Shown here: positions 9,825-18,328 of the stretch, one piece after another
Numbering within the stretch: position 1 is the first letter of the stretch
Layout: each line of letters begins with the position of its first letter
Source of the DNA: an uncultured Pelagibacteraceae bacterium
Lineage (GTDB): Bacteria > Pseudomonadota > Alphaproteobacteria > Pelagibacterales > Pelagibacteraceae
Direction of reading: 5' to 3'
Assembly (NCBI GenBank): GCA_902624195.1
Contig: CACNWV010000001.1
Coordinates: forward strand, 1-64,000
Length of the DNA stretch: 64,000 nucleotides
Translations under genes and position numbers: made by a program
Notes under the pieces: model-generated
Seen by the model: the letters and a program-made list of their open reading frames with translations, nothing else
What the model was told of the DNA's origin: nothing
The model's database searches: none

Positions 9825-10364
9825 ATGAATACAGCTGAAAAATGGCATGGTACTACAATTGTCCTTCTTAGAAAAGGAGGGGAGACCATTGTAGCAGGTG
9901 ATGGCCAAGTCAGTCTTGGTAATACAGTTTTAAAAAGCAAGGCTAAGAAAGTTAGAAAAATTGATAGCAGAGGTGTAATCGCAGGATTTGCCGGCTCAAC
10001 TGCAGACGCTTTAACTTTATTTGAAAGACTTGAAGCAAAATTAGAAAAACACGCCGGCAACTTACAAAGAGCAGCTGTTGAATTAGCAAAAGACTGGAGA
10101 AGTGATAAATTTTTAAGGAGACTTGAGGCTTTGATGGCAGTTGCAGACAAAAATCATAGCTTTATAATATCTGGTACTGGGGATGTATTAGAACCTGAAG
10201 ACGGAATAATTGGAATCGGGTCTGGTGGAAATTATGCTTTAGCTGCTGCAAAAGTTTTAATAGATACTGACATGAAAGCGGAAAATATAGCTAGAAAGGC
10301 ATTAAAGGTTGCTTCTGATATCTGTGTATTCACAAATAACAATATAACAATTGAGAAAATTTAA
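9825..10364 (+). CDS. hslV: ATP-dependent protease proteolytic subunit HslV (ClpQ)
   Basis: Threonine protease that forms a double hexamer and degrades proteins unfolded by HslU. The Met start is followed by a 9-residue propeptide, MNTAEKWHG. Removal exposes the catalytic Thr10 of [11 protein letters not shown], as in other alphaproteobacterial HslV. The GDGQVSLG and [17 protein letters not shown] motifs are conserved. The hslU start codon follows the stop directly, which fits coordinated synthesis of the two subunits. Confidence 0.97.
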   Translation: MNTAEKWHGTTIVLLRKGGETIVAGDGQVSLGNTVLKSKAKKVRKIDSRGVIAGFAGSTADALTLFERLEAKLEKHAGNLQRAAVELAKDWRSDKFLRRLEALMAVADKNHSFIISGTGDVLEPEDGIIGIGSGGNYALAAAKVLIDTDMKAENIARKALKVASDICVFTNNNITIEKI

Positions 10365-11741
10365 ATGTCCAAATCAAAAAAAGAAACAAATCTAAAATTA
10401 GTAAAAGGCTCTAAAAACGACGGGTCTAAAGTTAGTGCCCTATCACCAAGAGAAATAGTTTCTGAATTAGATAGGTACGTTATTGGTCAAAAGGAAGCGA
10501 AAAAAGCTGTAGCGGTAGCACTGAGAAACAGGTGGAGAAGACAAGCTCTTACTGATGAAATGAGAGATGAAGTTCTACCAAAAAATATATTAATGATTGG
10601 ACCTACAGGAGTTGGAAAAACTGAAATCTCAAGAAGACTATCAAAATTAGCCGAGGCACCTTTTATCAAAGTAGAAGCAACAAGGTTTACAGAAGTTGGG
10701 TACGTCGGTAGAGATGTTGAGCAGATAATAAGGGACTTAATCGAAATTGCAATCGCTATGGAGAGAGAGAGAAAGAGAAAAGAGGTAAAAGCTAAAGCCG
10801 AGTTAAAAGCTGAAGAAAAAGTTTTAGATGCTCTTGTAGGTAGCAAAGCTAGTATAGCCACTAGAGAAAGTTTTAGAAAAAGATTAAGAAACGGTGACCT
10901 CGATGATAACGAAATCGAAATTGAGGTACAAGATGCCTCTTCCGGGCTGCAAAGCTTCGAAATACCAGGAATGCCTGGCGGAAACGTAGGGATGGTTAAC
11001 CTGGGAGATATTTTAGGTAAATCTTTAGGTAATAAAAAAGGTAAAAAGAAAAAAATGACAGTTAAAGAGTCTCACGGTATTTTGATTGCTCAAGAGTCGG
11101 ACAAAATGATTGAGGAGGATAAAATTATAAAAGAAGCCAAAAAGGCGACTGAGGAAAATGGTATCGTGTTTTTAGATGAAGTTGATAAAGTTTCTGCGAG
11201 AAGCGACAGAGTAGGCGGAGATGTTTCAAGAGAGGGAGTTCAGCGAGATTTATTGCCATTAATAGAAGGAACTACGGTAAGCACAAAGCACGGTCCGATA
11301 AAAACAGATCATATTTTATTTATTGCTTCAGGGGCTTTTCAATTAGCGAAGCCTTCAGATCTTTTACCGGAGCTTCAGGGAAGATTGCCGATAAGGGTAG
11401 AATTAAATGCTCTTAATGAAGATGATTTTAAAAGAATTTTAAAAGAACCTGATAATAGTTTAATTAAACAATACAAAGCTCTATTAAAAACTGAAGACGT
11501 TGATTTGGAATTTACTGAAGATGGTATAGATATGCTTGCTAAAATTTCTGCTGAGGTAAATGCTTCTGTAGAAAATATTGGAGCAAGAAGACTTCATACT
11601 ATCATAGAAAAAGTTCTAGATGACATTAGTTTTAATGCAACTGATAAAGCTGGAGAGAAAATTACTATTAACAGCAAATATGTTCGAGAAAATCTTGGTA
11701 ACCTTGTTAAAGATACTGATCTTTCAAAATTTATCCTTTAA
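10365..11741 (+). CDS. hslU: ATP-dependent unfoldase HslU (ClpY)
   Basis: AAA+ ring ATPase that unfolds substrates and threads them into HslV. Walker A GPTGVGKT is at residues 79-86, the pore-loop motif GYVGRDVE follows, then Walker [10 protein letters not shown] and sensor GARRLHTI. The C-terminus ends in DLSKFIL, the tail that docks into HslV. Compared with E. coli HslU (443 residues) there is an extra basic N-terminal stretch of about 20 residues before the conserved [16 protein letters not shown]. Its last 18 bases overlap the convergent Smr gene. Confidence 0.97.
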   Translation: MSKSKKETNLKLVKGSKNDGSKVSALSPREIVSELDRYVIGQKEAKKAVAVALRNRWRRQALTDEMRDEVLPKNILMIGPTGVGKTEISRRLSKLAEAPFIKVEATRFTEVGYVGRDVEQIIRDLIEIAIAMERERKRKEVKAKAELKAEEKVLDALVGSKASIATRESFRKRLRNGDLDDNEIEIEVQDASSGLQSFEIPGMPGGNVGMVNLGDILGKSLGNKKGKKKKMTVKESHGILIAQESDKMIEEDKIIKEAKKATEENGIVFLDEVDKVSARSDRVGGDVSREGVQRDLLPLIEGTTVSTKHGPIKTDHILFIASGAFQLAKPSDLLPELQGRLPIRVELNALNEDDFKRILKEPDNSLIKQYKALLKTEDVDLEFTEDGIDMLAKISAEVNASVENIGARRLHTIIEKVLDDISFNATDKAGEKITINSKYVRENLGNLVKDTDLSKFIL

Positions 11742-12155
11742 ATTTTTAAATTTAATTAAAATTGCACCTTCGCCACCATCTTTTTTTTCAGCATCTTGAA
11801 TAGAAATAATATATTTATTTAATTCTTCATGAGTTTTAATAAATTCAGGCACAGAATATTTTAATTTACCAAAATCTTTAGAAGTATATATATTTTTGTT
11901 TACATTAGAATGAATGCCTTTACCCGTAATTAATAAAAGTTCTCTAATCTTATTTTTTAAACAATGTTGAATTAAGACTCCAACTTTTTTATTAGCATCA
12001 TTTAAATTATATCCATGAAGATCAAATTTAAATCTTCTTGATTGTTTCTTTAATTCTAAATAACTAGCTTCCTTATCATGTACATCAGATGGATTTTTGA
12101 TATAATCTTGCCAAAGCTTCTCATCTTCTTTTGAAAGATTATTTTTTTTATTCAC
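11724..12155 (-). CDS. Smr-domain protein
   Basis: The C-terminal part (about 40-135) is a small MutS-related domain: [15 protein letters not shown] carries the LDLHG-type motif and [10 protein letters not shown] the TGKG motif. Stand-alone Smr proteins have been linked to nicking endonuclease activity and, in some bacteria, ribosome rescue; which applies here is not known. The N-terminus is charged and lacks a signal. It shares one base with the upstream Tim44-like gene and converges on hslU with 18 bases overlap. Confidence 0.88.
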   Translation of the reverse strand: MNKKNNLSKEDEKLWQDYIKNPSDVHDKEASYLELKKQSRRFKFDLHGYNLNDANKKVGVLIQHCLKNKIRELLLITGKGIHSNVNKNIYTSKDFGKLKYSVPEFIKTHEELNKYIISIQDAEKKDGGEGAILIKFKNLKDKF

Positions 12156-12754
12156 TAGCTGTTTATTTTTGACAAGTACCAGTTGGGGCTAGTTTGATTC
12201 ACATTTTTAGTAAATAGCCAGTTATCAGTCACAAATTTTATCTTATCAGGATTTCCCTCGATTATTTTGTTATCTTTATCTCTTTTAACTGAAATTACCT
12301 CAGCTACAAATTTTACAGTAGCAAATAAATTATCCTTTATTTTTTCATAATTTTCAACTGAAGATTCTTTCACGCCTATAAATGTAAACTCTGATTTAAT
12401 GTTTTCTTTATTTCTAGATTTGATTGCTTCTGAGAAATTTGAAAACATATTTGATGTTAATAACGCTTTTAATTTTATTAGGTCACCTGTGGCAAAAGAA
12501 GTTAAAATACTCTCATATGCTATTTCTGCACCCTTCAAGAACTCTTTTTTATCTTTTCCCTCTAAGGTTTCTAAATTCTTCTTTACTGCTTTTGCGTCTT
12601 GCTGAGGAATACTAAATTTTTTTTCAGCAAAACTTGGGTAAACTTTGGAATCATGTCCTGTTTTTCTGCCTAATATACTTCTTAATCGCAGAATTATAAA
12701 ACCTGCTATCATCCCAAGTAAAATTATATCTAAATATCCAAAACTGTTACTCAT
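12155..12754 (-). CDS. Tim44/TimA-like membrane-anchored protein
   Basis: The protein has one N-terminal transmembrane helix (about IILLGMIAGFIILRL) and then a soluble Tim44-like domain with the family features LKALLTSNMFSNF and a final NWLFTKNVNQTSPNWYLSKI. Alphaproteobacterial relatives are bacterial counterparts of the mitochondrial import motor subunit Tim44; their bacterial role is poorly defined. I prefer ATG 12754 to an upstream in-frame ATG at 12772 because it gives the expected short N-terminus. Its neighbours (fxsA, secB, dnaQ) match the conserved alphaproteobacterial order around the origin. Confidence 0.85.
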   Translation of the reverse strand: MSNSFGYLDIILLGMIAGFIILRLRSILGRKTGHDSKVYPSFAEKKFSIPQQDAKAVKKNLETLEGKDKKEFLKGAEIAYESILTSFATGDLIKLKALLTSNMFSNFSEAIKSRNKENIKSEFTFIGVKESSVENYEKIKDNLFATVKFVAEVISVKRDKDNKIIEGNPDKIKFVTDNWLFTKNVNQTSPNWYLSKINS

Positions 12755-12798
12755 AATTTGATAAATATACATGAATAATATAATTTTGTATCAGACAA

Positions 12799-13218
12799 AT
12801 GAACACATTTTTTCTAATTTTAATAGGTTTACCAACGATTGAGATATTCTTGATGATTAAAATTGGAGCAGAAATTGGTGCTATAAACACAATTTCTCTC
12901 ATTTTTCTCACTGCGATTGTAGGAGTTTATTTTGCAAAAAAGCAAGGTCTACAAACTTTAAGATCCGGTTTGGTAAACTTATATCAAAATAAAGCTCCAA
13001 TTTATGAAATTATCTCTGGAGCCTCAATAGCATTAGCAGCTACTTTATTAATAATTCCAGGATTTTTTACTGACTTAATTGGGTTTTTATTATTAATTCC
13101 TTTTACAAGAAATATTTTTTTGAGGTTCACTTTAAGAATAAAGAAAGCAGAAAGTCCTCAAAAAGAAAAAGAAACCATAGATGGTGAAATAATCAACAAG
13201 AAAAAAGATGAATTATAA
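12799..13218 (+). CDS. fxsA: FxsA-family membrane protein
   Basis: Small polytopic inner-membrane protein. The 139 residues contain about three hydrophobic helices, with the family pattern LIGLPTIEIFLMIKIGAEIG at the N-terminus and LLIIPGFFTDLIGFLLLIPFTR in the middle. The charged C-terminal tail is cytosolic. E. coli FxsA was named for suppressing F-plasmid exclusion of phage T7; its normal job is unclear. The gene overlaps secB by 11 bases and is divergent from the Tim44-like gene. Confidence 0.92.
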   Translation: MNTFFLILIGLPTIEIFLMIKIGAEIGAINTISLIFLTAIVGVYFAKKQGLQTLRSGLVNLYQNKAPIYEIISGASIALAATLLIIPGFFTDLIGFLLLIPFTRNIFLRFTLRIKKAESPQKEKETIDGEIINKKKDEL

Positions 13219-13627
13219 AATTATAGGCAAGTATATTAAAAATTTGGAGTTCAGTATTCCAAATCCAAAAGTATTTTTCCTTCTCTCTAAGAATATTGCA
13301 AATTATAAAATTAACATTGATATAAAGAGCAATCAAATCGAGAAAGATATTATTGAAGTAATATTAACTCTTAGTTTGACTCCCACAAAGGATAACTTCG
13401 AAAAAATCAATACCAAAATTGAGTTTTCAACAATTGTACAATTAACAAAAGATGAAATTGCAAAAAATGAAATTGAGAAGATAGTTCTTATACATGTACC
13501 GTCGGAAGTTTATAGCGGTCTTAGAAAAATATTTATAAGTTTATTCGAAAGTTCGGGATTTAAAGATGTCAAGATTAATGAAAATATTGATTTTCAAAAG
13601 CTGTATAGCGAAAATAGAATTCAATAA
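13208..13627 (+). CDS. secB: Protein-export chaperone SecB
   Basis: Tetrameric cytosolic chaperone that keeps preproteins unfolded and delivers them to SecA. The 139 residues show the SecB pattern: N-terminal YIKNLEFSIPNPK, alternating strands with VILTLSLTPT, and HVPSEVYSGLRKIFISLFESSGF near the C-terminus, where the family has L-F-P-x-x-R-x-x-I-x-x-L-x-x-x-G-G-F-P. Divergent in sequence from E. coli SecB but in the conserved place next to fxsA and dnaQ. It converges on dnaQ with a 7-base overlap. Confidence 0.9.
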   Translation: MNYKIIGKYIKNLEFSIPNPKVFFLLSKNIANYKINIDIKSNQIEKDIIEVILTLSLTPTKDNFEKINTKIEFSTIVQLTKDEIAKNEIEKIVLIHVPSEVYSGLRKIFISLFESSGFKDVKINENIDFQKLYSENRIQ

Positions 13628-14280
13628 TAATTTTTTTTTATCTCTTTTTTTATAAAATTTTTATGTAAATTAATTTCTTCTTCTGGGATCTCTACTACAT
13701 TTTTATTATACCTGTGATTTTTTGTAAGTTTTTGGTCAGGGTTGTCGGATAACAAATTGAATTTTGGTTCTTTTGCGTCTAAGAGATTTATGTAAACTTC
13801 TCTTAACAGTTCACAATCTAATAATGCATTATGTTTAATTCTTTTTGACAAGTCGATGTTAAATTTTTTGCACAATGCGTCTAACGAGTTGGAACTACCA
13901 GGATACTTGTTTCTTGCGATCGTAAGAGTGTCTACTACTAAACTTTTATCAATGAGTTTTTTCTTTATTTGTTTAAGCTCGCCATTAAGAAAACCTAAAT
14001 CAAAAGGTGCATTATGAATAATTATTTTTTTTCCATCAATAAAATTTAAAAGCTCATCTGCTATTTTTTCAAAAATAGGTTCCTTAATTAAAGATTCTTG
14101 ACTAAAACCATGGATCTCGAAGGCCGCCTGAGGAACATCTCTTAATGGATTTATCAATTTATGAAACACATTACCAGTAGGGATTAAATCTCTTGTTTCA
14201 ATGCATGCAATTTCAACAATTTTATGGCCTTCTTTGAAGGATAAACCAGTTGTTTCGGTATCTAGAAAAACTTCACTCAT
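13621..14280 (-). CDS. dnaQ: DNA polymerase III epsilon (proofreading exonuclease) subunit
   Basis: 3'-5' exonuclease of the replicative polymerase. Exo I motif FLDTETTG carries Asp7 and Glu9, Exo II lies in IIHNAPFDLGFL, and Exo III-epsilon in KHNALLDCELL. The protein is 219 residues, short of E. coli DnaQ (243), with a reduced C-terminal alpha-binding tail. Its start overlaps the coaE stop by 4 bases, within the minus-strand cluster that leads away from the putative origin. Confidence 0.95.
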   Translation of the reverse strand: MSEVFLDTETTGLSFKEGHKIVEIACIETRDLIPTGNVFHKLINPLRDVPQAAFEIHGFSQESLIKEPIFEKIADELLNFIDGKKIIIHNAPFDLGFLNGELKQIKKKLIDKSLVVDTLTIARNKYPGSSNSLDALCKKFNIDLSKRIKHNALLDCELLREVYINLLDAKEPKFNLLSDNPDQKLTKNHRYNKNVVEIPEEEINLHKNFIKKEIKKNYY

Positions 14281-14840
14281 AATTTTTTAGACATATGTAA
14301 TATTTTTTTTTTTAAATACTCTAAATTTTTTTCATTTGTAATTGTATAATCTGAAAATTTTATTTTTTTTTTATCATTAAGTTGTTTGCTATTAAGTAAA
14401 TTAAAAAGCTTTGGGCTTCCTCCTTTTTTTTTGAACCTCTTAAGTCTTATACTTTTTTTTGCTTTTATAAAGATAATATAATCAAACTTTTTCATTAAAT
14501 TGTTCTCAATTAAAAGAGGTATTTCAAAAAATAAGAGTTTTTTATTCTTATTTGTGTTTATAAACTTATTCATTTCTTTCCTAACTAAAGGATGAAGAAT
14601 TTTTTCAAGCATTATTAAATTTGACTTGCTATTTAATACCTTTTCTCTCATCTCTTTTTTTAGGTTTAAGTTCTTTTTGATTTGAAATTTTTTATACAAA
14701 ATTTTTTTTAACAAGTTTTTTTTATACAATTGCTTGACGGATGAATCTGCGCTAAAAAATGGTCCCTTTTTATAGGACAAAAGTCTACACGCGGTTGTTT
14801 TTCCTGAGGCTAAAGATCCTGTTATACCAATTTTTTTCAT
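14277..14840 (-). CDS. coaE: Dephospho-CoA kinase CoaE
   Basis: Last step of coenzyme A synthesis: phosphorylates the 3'-hydroxyl of dephospho-CoA. The P-loop GSLASGKTT is at residues 8-16, followed by the family motifs FFSADSSVKQLY and LLIENNLMKKFD (substrate-binding region, usually PLLFE). At 187 residues it is close to the usual length. Very rich in Lys and Asn. Overlaps dnaQ and aroE by 4 bases on each side. Confidence 0.94.
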   Translation of the reverse strand: MKKIGITGSLASGKTTACRLLSYKKGPFFSADSSVKQLYKKNLLKKILYKKFQIKKNLNLKKEMREKVLNSKSNLIMLEKILHPLVRKEMNKFINTNKNKKLLFFEIPLLIENNLMKKFDYIIFIKAKKSIRLKRFKKKGGSPKLFNLLNSKQLNDKKKIKFSDYTITNEKNLEYLKKKILHMSKKL

Positions 14841-15658
14841 TTTAGTTTTGATACTAATAAGTCTATTAAATCCTGATCAATTTCAGGATTTATTTTGTTC
14901 CAAAGGTAAAATGCCTTCTGTCCTTGATAAATGAACATTTCTAGGCCATTAAAAACTTTAATATCTCGTCCTTTTAAAAATTTCAAAGTTTTTGTCTCAA
15001 GAGGATTATAAATTGTATCAATGTAAATTAAATCCTTTTTTGTATTCTCAAATTTAAAATTGAAATCTTGACCATTCTTGAGTCCTAAGCTTGTAGCATT
15101 TATTATGATATCAAATTTATTTAATTCCGATTTAATATTTTTCCATTCTAAAATATTTAAGAACTTAAACTTTCTTTTTAAAAATTTACACTTCTCTATT
15201 GTTCTATTAATTATTGAAATATTAGATACACCTGATTTTTGTAACGAAAGTATTACCGAAGGAGACACTCCGCCAGCGCCAATAATTAACGCCTTCATTC
15301 TCAAAGAGTTATCTAGTTCTTTTAAGTAAGCTGCTTGTAAACCAAAAACATCTGTGTTTTCTCCGATAACATACCCACGATCATCGATATGAAGTGTATT
15401 GACTGAATTAGTGATTTCAGCATCATTTACTAGAATATCTAAATACGGAACTATCTTCTGTTTATATGGAAGAGTTACATTAATTCCGCTTAAATTTTTA
15501 TTTTTTATATTTTCTACGATATTTTTCAAATCATCATTCTTAACATCAATAATAGAATATTCTGCGTCGATTTTATATTTTTTAAACCAGTAATTATGAA
15601 GAACTGGTGACAAAGAGTGTCTAATAGGGTTTCCGATTATTCCATATTTTTTTATCAT
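14837..15658 (-). CDS. aroE: Shikimate dehydrogenase AroE
   Basis: NADPH-dependent reduction of 3-dehydroshikimate in the aromatic amino acid pathway. The N-terminal domain begins YGIIGNPIRHSLSP with the shikimate-binding serines, and the catalytic Lys66 is in NVTLPYKQKI. GENTDVFGL and the NADP motif IGAGGVSPSV follow. Length 273 is standard. It is coupled by 4-base overlaps to maf and coaE. Confidence 0.97.
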   Translation of the reverse strand: MIKKYGIIGNPIRHSLSPVLHNYWFKKYKIDAEYSIIDVKNDDLKNIVENIKNKNLSGINVTLPYKQKIVPYLDILVNDAEITNSVNTLHIDDRGYVIGENTDVFGLQAAYLKELDNSLRMKALIIGAGGVSPSVILSLQKSGVSNISIINRTIEKCKFLKRKFKFLNILEWKNIKSELNKFDIIINATSLGLKNGQDFNFKFENTKKDLIYIDTIYNPLETKTLKFLKGRDIKVFNGLEMFIYQGQKAFYLWNKINPEIDQDLIDLLVSKLK

Positions 15659-16239
15659 GTTTTATAATGTTTAATATATTTTATAATTTCTTTTACAGGC
15701 AATCCCATTATAGAATCTCGGTCGCCTCTAATATACTCAAATAGTTCAAGACCATCAGCCTCTACTTGATATACTCCATAGGATAATAATGTTTTTGTGT
15801 CTATTTTTTTTAAATAAATACTTAGTTCATCTAATGAAAGGTTTTTCATTTTTAATTCTGAGGAGTCGGTATGATTCCAAATCATCGATCCGTTTTTAGA
15901 AATACATACAGAGCTAATTAAATAATGAACTGAATTATTTAATCTTTTTAAAATGCTCAAAGCATCTGCCCGGTCTAACGGTTTATTAATTAATTCTCCA
16001 TTCAATGAAATAACACTATCTGCTCCCAAAACAAGTCTATCAGGGTGCCTGCTGCTTACCTTAATAGATTTCATCTCTGCCAAATTCTTAGAGATAACAA
16101 GTGGATCTGCCCCTTCTGCGATAAGAGAAGACTTAACTTCGTCTTCGTCAACGTTTGAAATTATTACATCAGATTTAATATCATTTTCATCCAAAATTTT
16201 TTTTCTTACGCCGCTCTTGGAAGCTAAAATTAATTTCAT
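15655..16239 (-). CDS. maf: Maf-family nucleotide pyrophosphatase
   Basis: House-cleaning enzyme that hydrolyses non-canonical or excess NTPs to NMPs. The N-terminus LILASKSGVRKKIL is the Maf signature (usual form LASxSPRR), and LVLGADSVISLNG and SYGVYQVEADG with IMGLPV near the end match the family. At 194 residues it is normal. The substrate class (dTTP/UTP or m7GTP type) cannot be decided by eye. It overlaps ppsR by 4 bases. Confidence 0.93.
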   Translation of the reverse strand: MKLILASKSGVRKKILDENDIKSDVIISNVDEDEVKSSLIAEGADPLVISKNLAEMKSIKVSSRHPDRLVLGADSVISLNGELINKPLDRADALSILKRLNNSVHYLISSVCISKNGSMIWNHTDSSELKMKNLSLDELSIYLKKIDTKTLLSYGVYQVEADGLELFEYIRGDRDSIMGLPVKEIIKYIKHYKT

Positions 16240-17054
16240 TTATGTTTTTTTATTTCGATTATCTTTAAAATCGAGGCTGCAGTTTCTTCAACTGATCTTC
16301 TGGTAACATCGATAATTGGCCAATTATTTTGTTTAAAGAGATTTTTAGAATCATTCACTTCCTTTCTTATGGAGTCAAGATTTGTATAATCTTTTAGATT
16401 AGTATCTTTCATTATAGCAACTCTATTTCTCCTAATATCGGCCAACCTTTCAGGATCAGCAACCAAACCTATAACACATGTCTTTTTATTTGAAGTTAAA
16501 TCTTTTGGAATTTTCTGATCAAGCACTAAAGGAATGTTTATTGTTTTATAGCCTCTATTCGCCAAATATATTGAGGTAGGTGTTTTGCTCGTTCTGCTTA
16601 CACCTAATAAAATAACATCAGCGTCATTAATATCGTCAACTTTTTTTCCATCATCATGGGACATAGTAAACTGGATAGCTTCGATTCTCTTGTAATAATC
16701 TTCATCGAGGACATGTTGAGCGCTCGGTTTATGGATTGCTTTTTGATTTAATAATTTTGAGAAACTTAAAATAAGATTCCCTAGAATACCGAAACAAGGT
16801 AAATTGTTTTTTTCACTCAAACTTGAGATATATTTCGCTAGTTTTGTTTCAACTATTGTATATAAAATTAAAGCATTATTTACTTCATTACACTCCTTAA
16901 TTATTTTGTCTATCTGTTGCTCAGTTCTCACGAATGCGAATTCCTTTTTCTCATATTCGAAATTTGCGAATTGAGATTTTAAAGATAGAAATATTCTATC
17001 AAGAGTTTCCCCAGTGGAATCAGACACAAGGTATACATTGTATTTTTCGTTCAT
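16236..17054 (-). CDS. ppsR: PEP synthase/PPDK regulatory kinase-pyrophosphorylase (DUF299)
   Basis: Bifunctional ADP-dependent kinase and phosphorylase family that switches PEP synthetase or pyruvate phosphate dikinase off and on. The P-loop GVSRTSKTPT is at residues 151-160 and the N-terminal VYLVSDSTGETLD motif is complete. Length 272 is typical. This is the first gene on the minus strand left of the putative origin, the position of the RP001-type gene beside hemE in Caulobacter and Rickettsia. Which dikinase it controls is not decidable from this window. Confidence 0.95.
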   Translation of the reverse strand: MNEKYNVYLVSDSTGETLDRIFLSLKSQFANFEYEKKEFAFVRTEQQIDKIIKECNEVNNALILYTIVETKLAKYISSLSEKNNLPCFGILGNLILSFSKLLNQKAIHKPSAQHVLDEDYYKRIEAIQFTMSHDDGKKVDDINDADVILLGVSRTSKTPTSIYLANRGYKTINIPLVLDQKIPKDLTSNKKTCVIGLVADPERLADIRRNRVAIMKDTNLKDYTNLDSIRKEVNDSKNLFKQNNWPIIDVTRRSVEETAASILKIIEIKKHK

Positions 17055-17317
17055 ATATTTGTTAATAAATAAATGATAAACTAATCTTTTCCACTCTTTT
17101 TAAAAGGATTATGAAAAAGTTAACAGTAATTAACAAAAATTAAACATCTTATTCTATGTTAATAATGTTGTTTTACCGGTGTTTATAAGCCTAATAATAT
17201 CATCAAATAAAGAGTTTTTACGAGAATTTGACATGTATAAAATATGTATAAAAAGTTATATGTGTATTAAACAGAACCAAGTATCTAATCTATAATTATA
17301 AAATAATTTTTATTTAT
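17055..17317. other. Putative chromosomal replication origin region (ppsR-hemE intergenic)
   Basis: Longest non-coding gap in the window (263 bases) and very AT-rich, with divergent transcription on both sides. In Caulobacter crescentus and Rickettsia prowazekii the origin lies between hemE and the ppsR homologue, with maf, aroE, coaE and dnaQ following, exactly as here. Inside I see three TTAA(C) units spaced exactly 10 bases apart (17120, 17130, 17140), two ATGTATAAAA copies 11 bases apart (17233, 17244), and three weak 7-of-9 matches to the DnaA box TTATCCACA (17087-17095, 17180-17188 and 17261-17269, the last two on the minus strand). The assignment rests mainly on synteny. Confidence 0.6.
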
Positions 17318-18328
17318 ATGAGTGAACTTAAAAATATTTTAAAAAACAAGAAAACTTGCAAATCAATTTGGTTTATGAGACAAGCTGGAAGGTATCTTCC
17401 GGAATTTCGTAAAATCAGAGCTCAAAATCCAAATTTTATAAAAATATGTTTAAATAGTGAATTAAGCTCAGAAATAACACTTCAACCTATCAAAAGATTC
17501 AACCTTGACTCTGCGATTATATTCTCTGATATTTTAATGGTTCCCTACGCTTTAGGTCAAGAAGTAAACTTTGAAAAAAATCTAGGGCCTAAGTTAAGTG
17601 AGTTTAAGATGAGTGAACTTTTAATTAATAACGAAAAAAAATTTTCACAAAAACTAAGTCCAGTTTATAAAGCAATAGAAATTACTAGAAAAAAATTAGA
17701 TAAAAAGAAATCTTTAATATGTTTTATTGGCGCACCGTGGACGTTGATAATATATATGCTAAATATTAAGGGAAATAATTCTGATTTAAATATTGAAAAA
17801 CTAAAAATTTTTAATTCAAACATTAAACAGATTTTTGAAGAACTTCATGAATATTTGTGTATACACATAAAAAACCAAATTAATGCTGGTGCTGACGTTG
17901 TTCAAATTTTCGATTCTTGGGCAGGACTAGTACCAATCGATAATATGAACGATTATTGCTTTTTACCAAATAAAAAATTAGTCGATTTTTGTAAGAAGTC
18001 CCAAATTCCCAATATCTGCTTTCCCAAAGGAATTAATGAAAAATATAAAGAATTTAATGAAACTGTAAAACCAGATTGTATAAGTTTAGACAAAGACGTT
18101 GATCCATTATGGATTAGAGATAATTTAAAAGATGTGGTGTTTCAAGGCGGGTTGGATCCTAGAGTAATGTTAGATACTGAAGAAGAAATAAAGATAGCAG
18201 CGACGAAATACATAAAAATTTTTAAAGATATTCCTTATGTTTTTAACTTGGGACACGGGTTACTTCCGGAAACAGACCCTGCTAAGGTAGATAGTTTAAT
18301 AAAATTTTTTAGGAGTCATAATGGATAA
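17318..18328 (+). CDS. hemE: Uroporphyrinogen decarboxylase HemE
   Basis: Decarboxylates uroporphyrinogen III to coproporphyrinogen III in heme synthesis. The N-terminal substrate-binding signature FMRQAGRYLPEFR is at about residues 19-31, FSDILMVPYALGQ and FIGAPWTL follow, and FNLGHGLLPETDP is near the C-terminus. Length 336 is normal. It overlaps hemH by 8 bases, starting a hemE-hemH-hemJ-rho run that leads right from the putative origin. Confidence 0.97.
   Translation: MSELKNILKNKKTCKSIWFMRQAGRYLPEFRKIRAQNPNFIKICLNSELSSEITLQPIKRFNLDSAIIFSDILMVPYALGQEVNFEKNLGPKLSEFKMSELLINNEKKFSQKLSPVYKAIEITRKKLDKKKSLICFIGAPWTLIIYMLNIKGNNSDLNIEKLKIFNSNIKQIFEELHEYLCIHIKNQINAGADVVQIFDSWAGLVPIDNMNDYCFLPNKKLVDFCKKSQIPNICFPKGINEKYKEFNETVKPDCISLDKDVDPLWIRDNLKDVVFQGGLDPRVMLDTEEEIKIAATKYIKIFKDIPYVFNLGHGLLPETDPAKVDSLIKFFRSHNG

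Noticed and set aside
10487..10861. Minus-strand 124-residue frame inside hslU
   Set aside because: Antisense to a well-conserved gene; its Ala/Ser/Leu-rich translation is the usual shadow pattern.
17228..17252. hemE promoter from TTGACA and TATAAA
   Set aside because: The spacer between TTGACA and the nearest TATAAA is only 13 bases, too short for a standard sigma-70 promoter.
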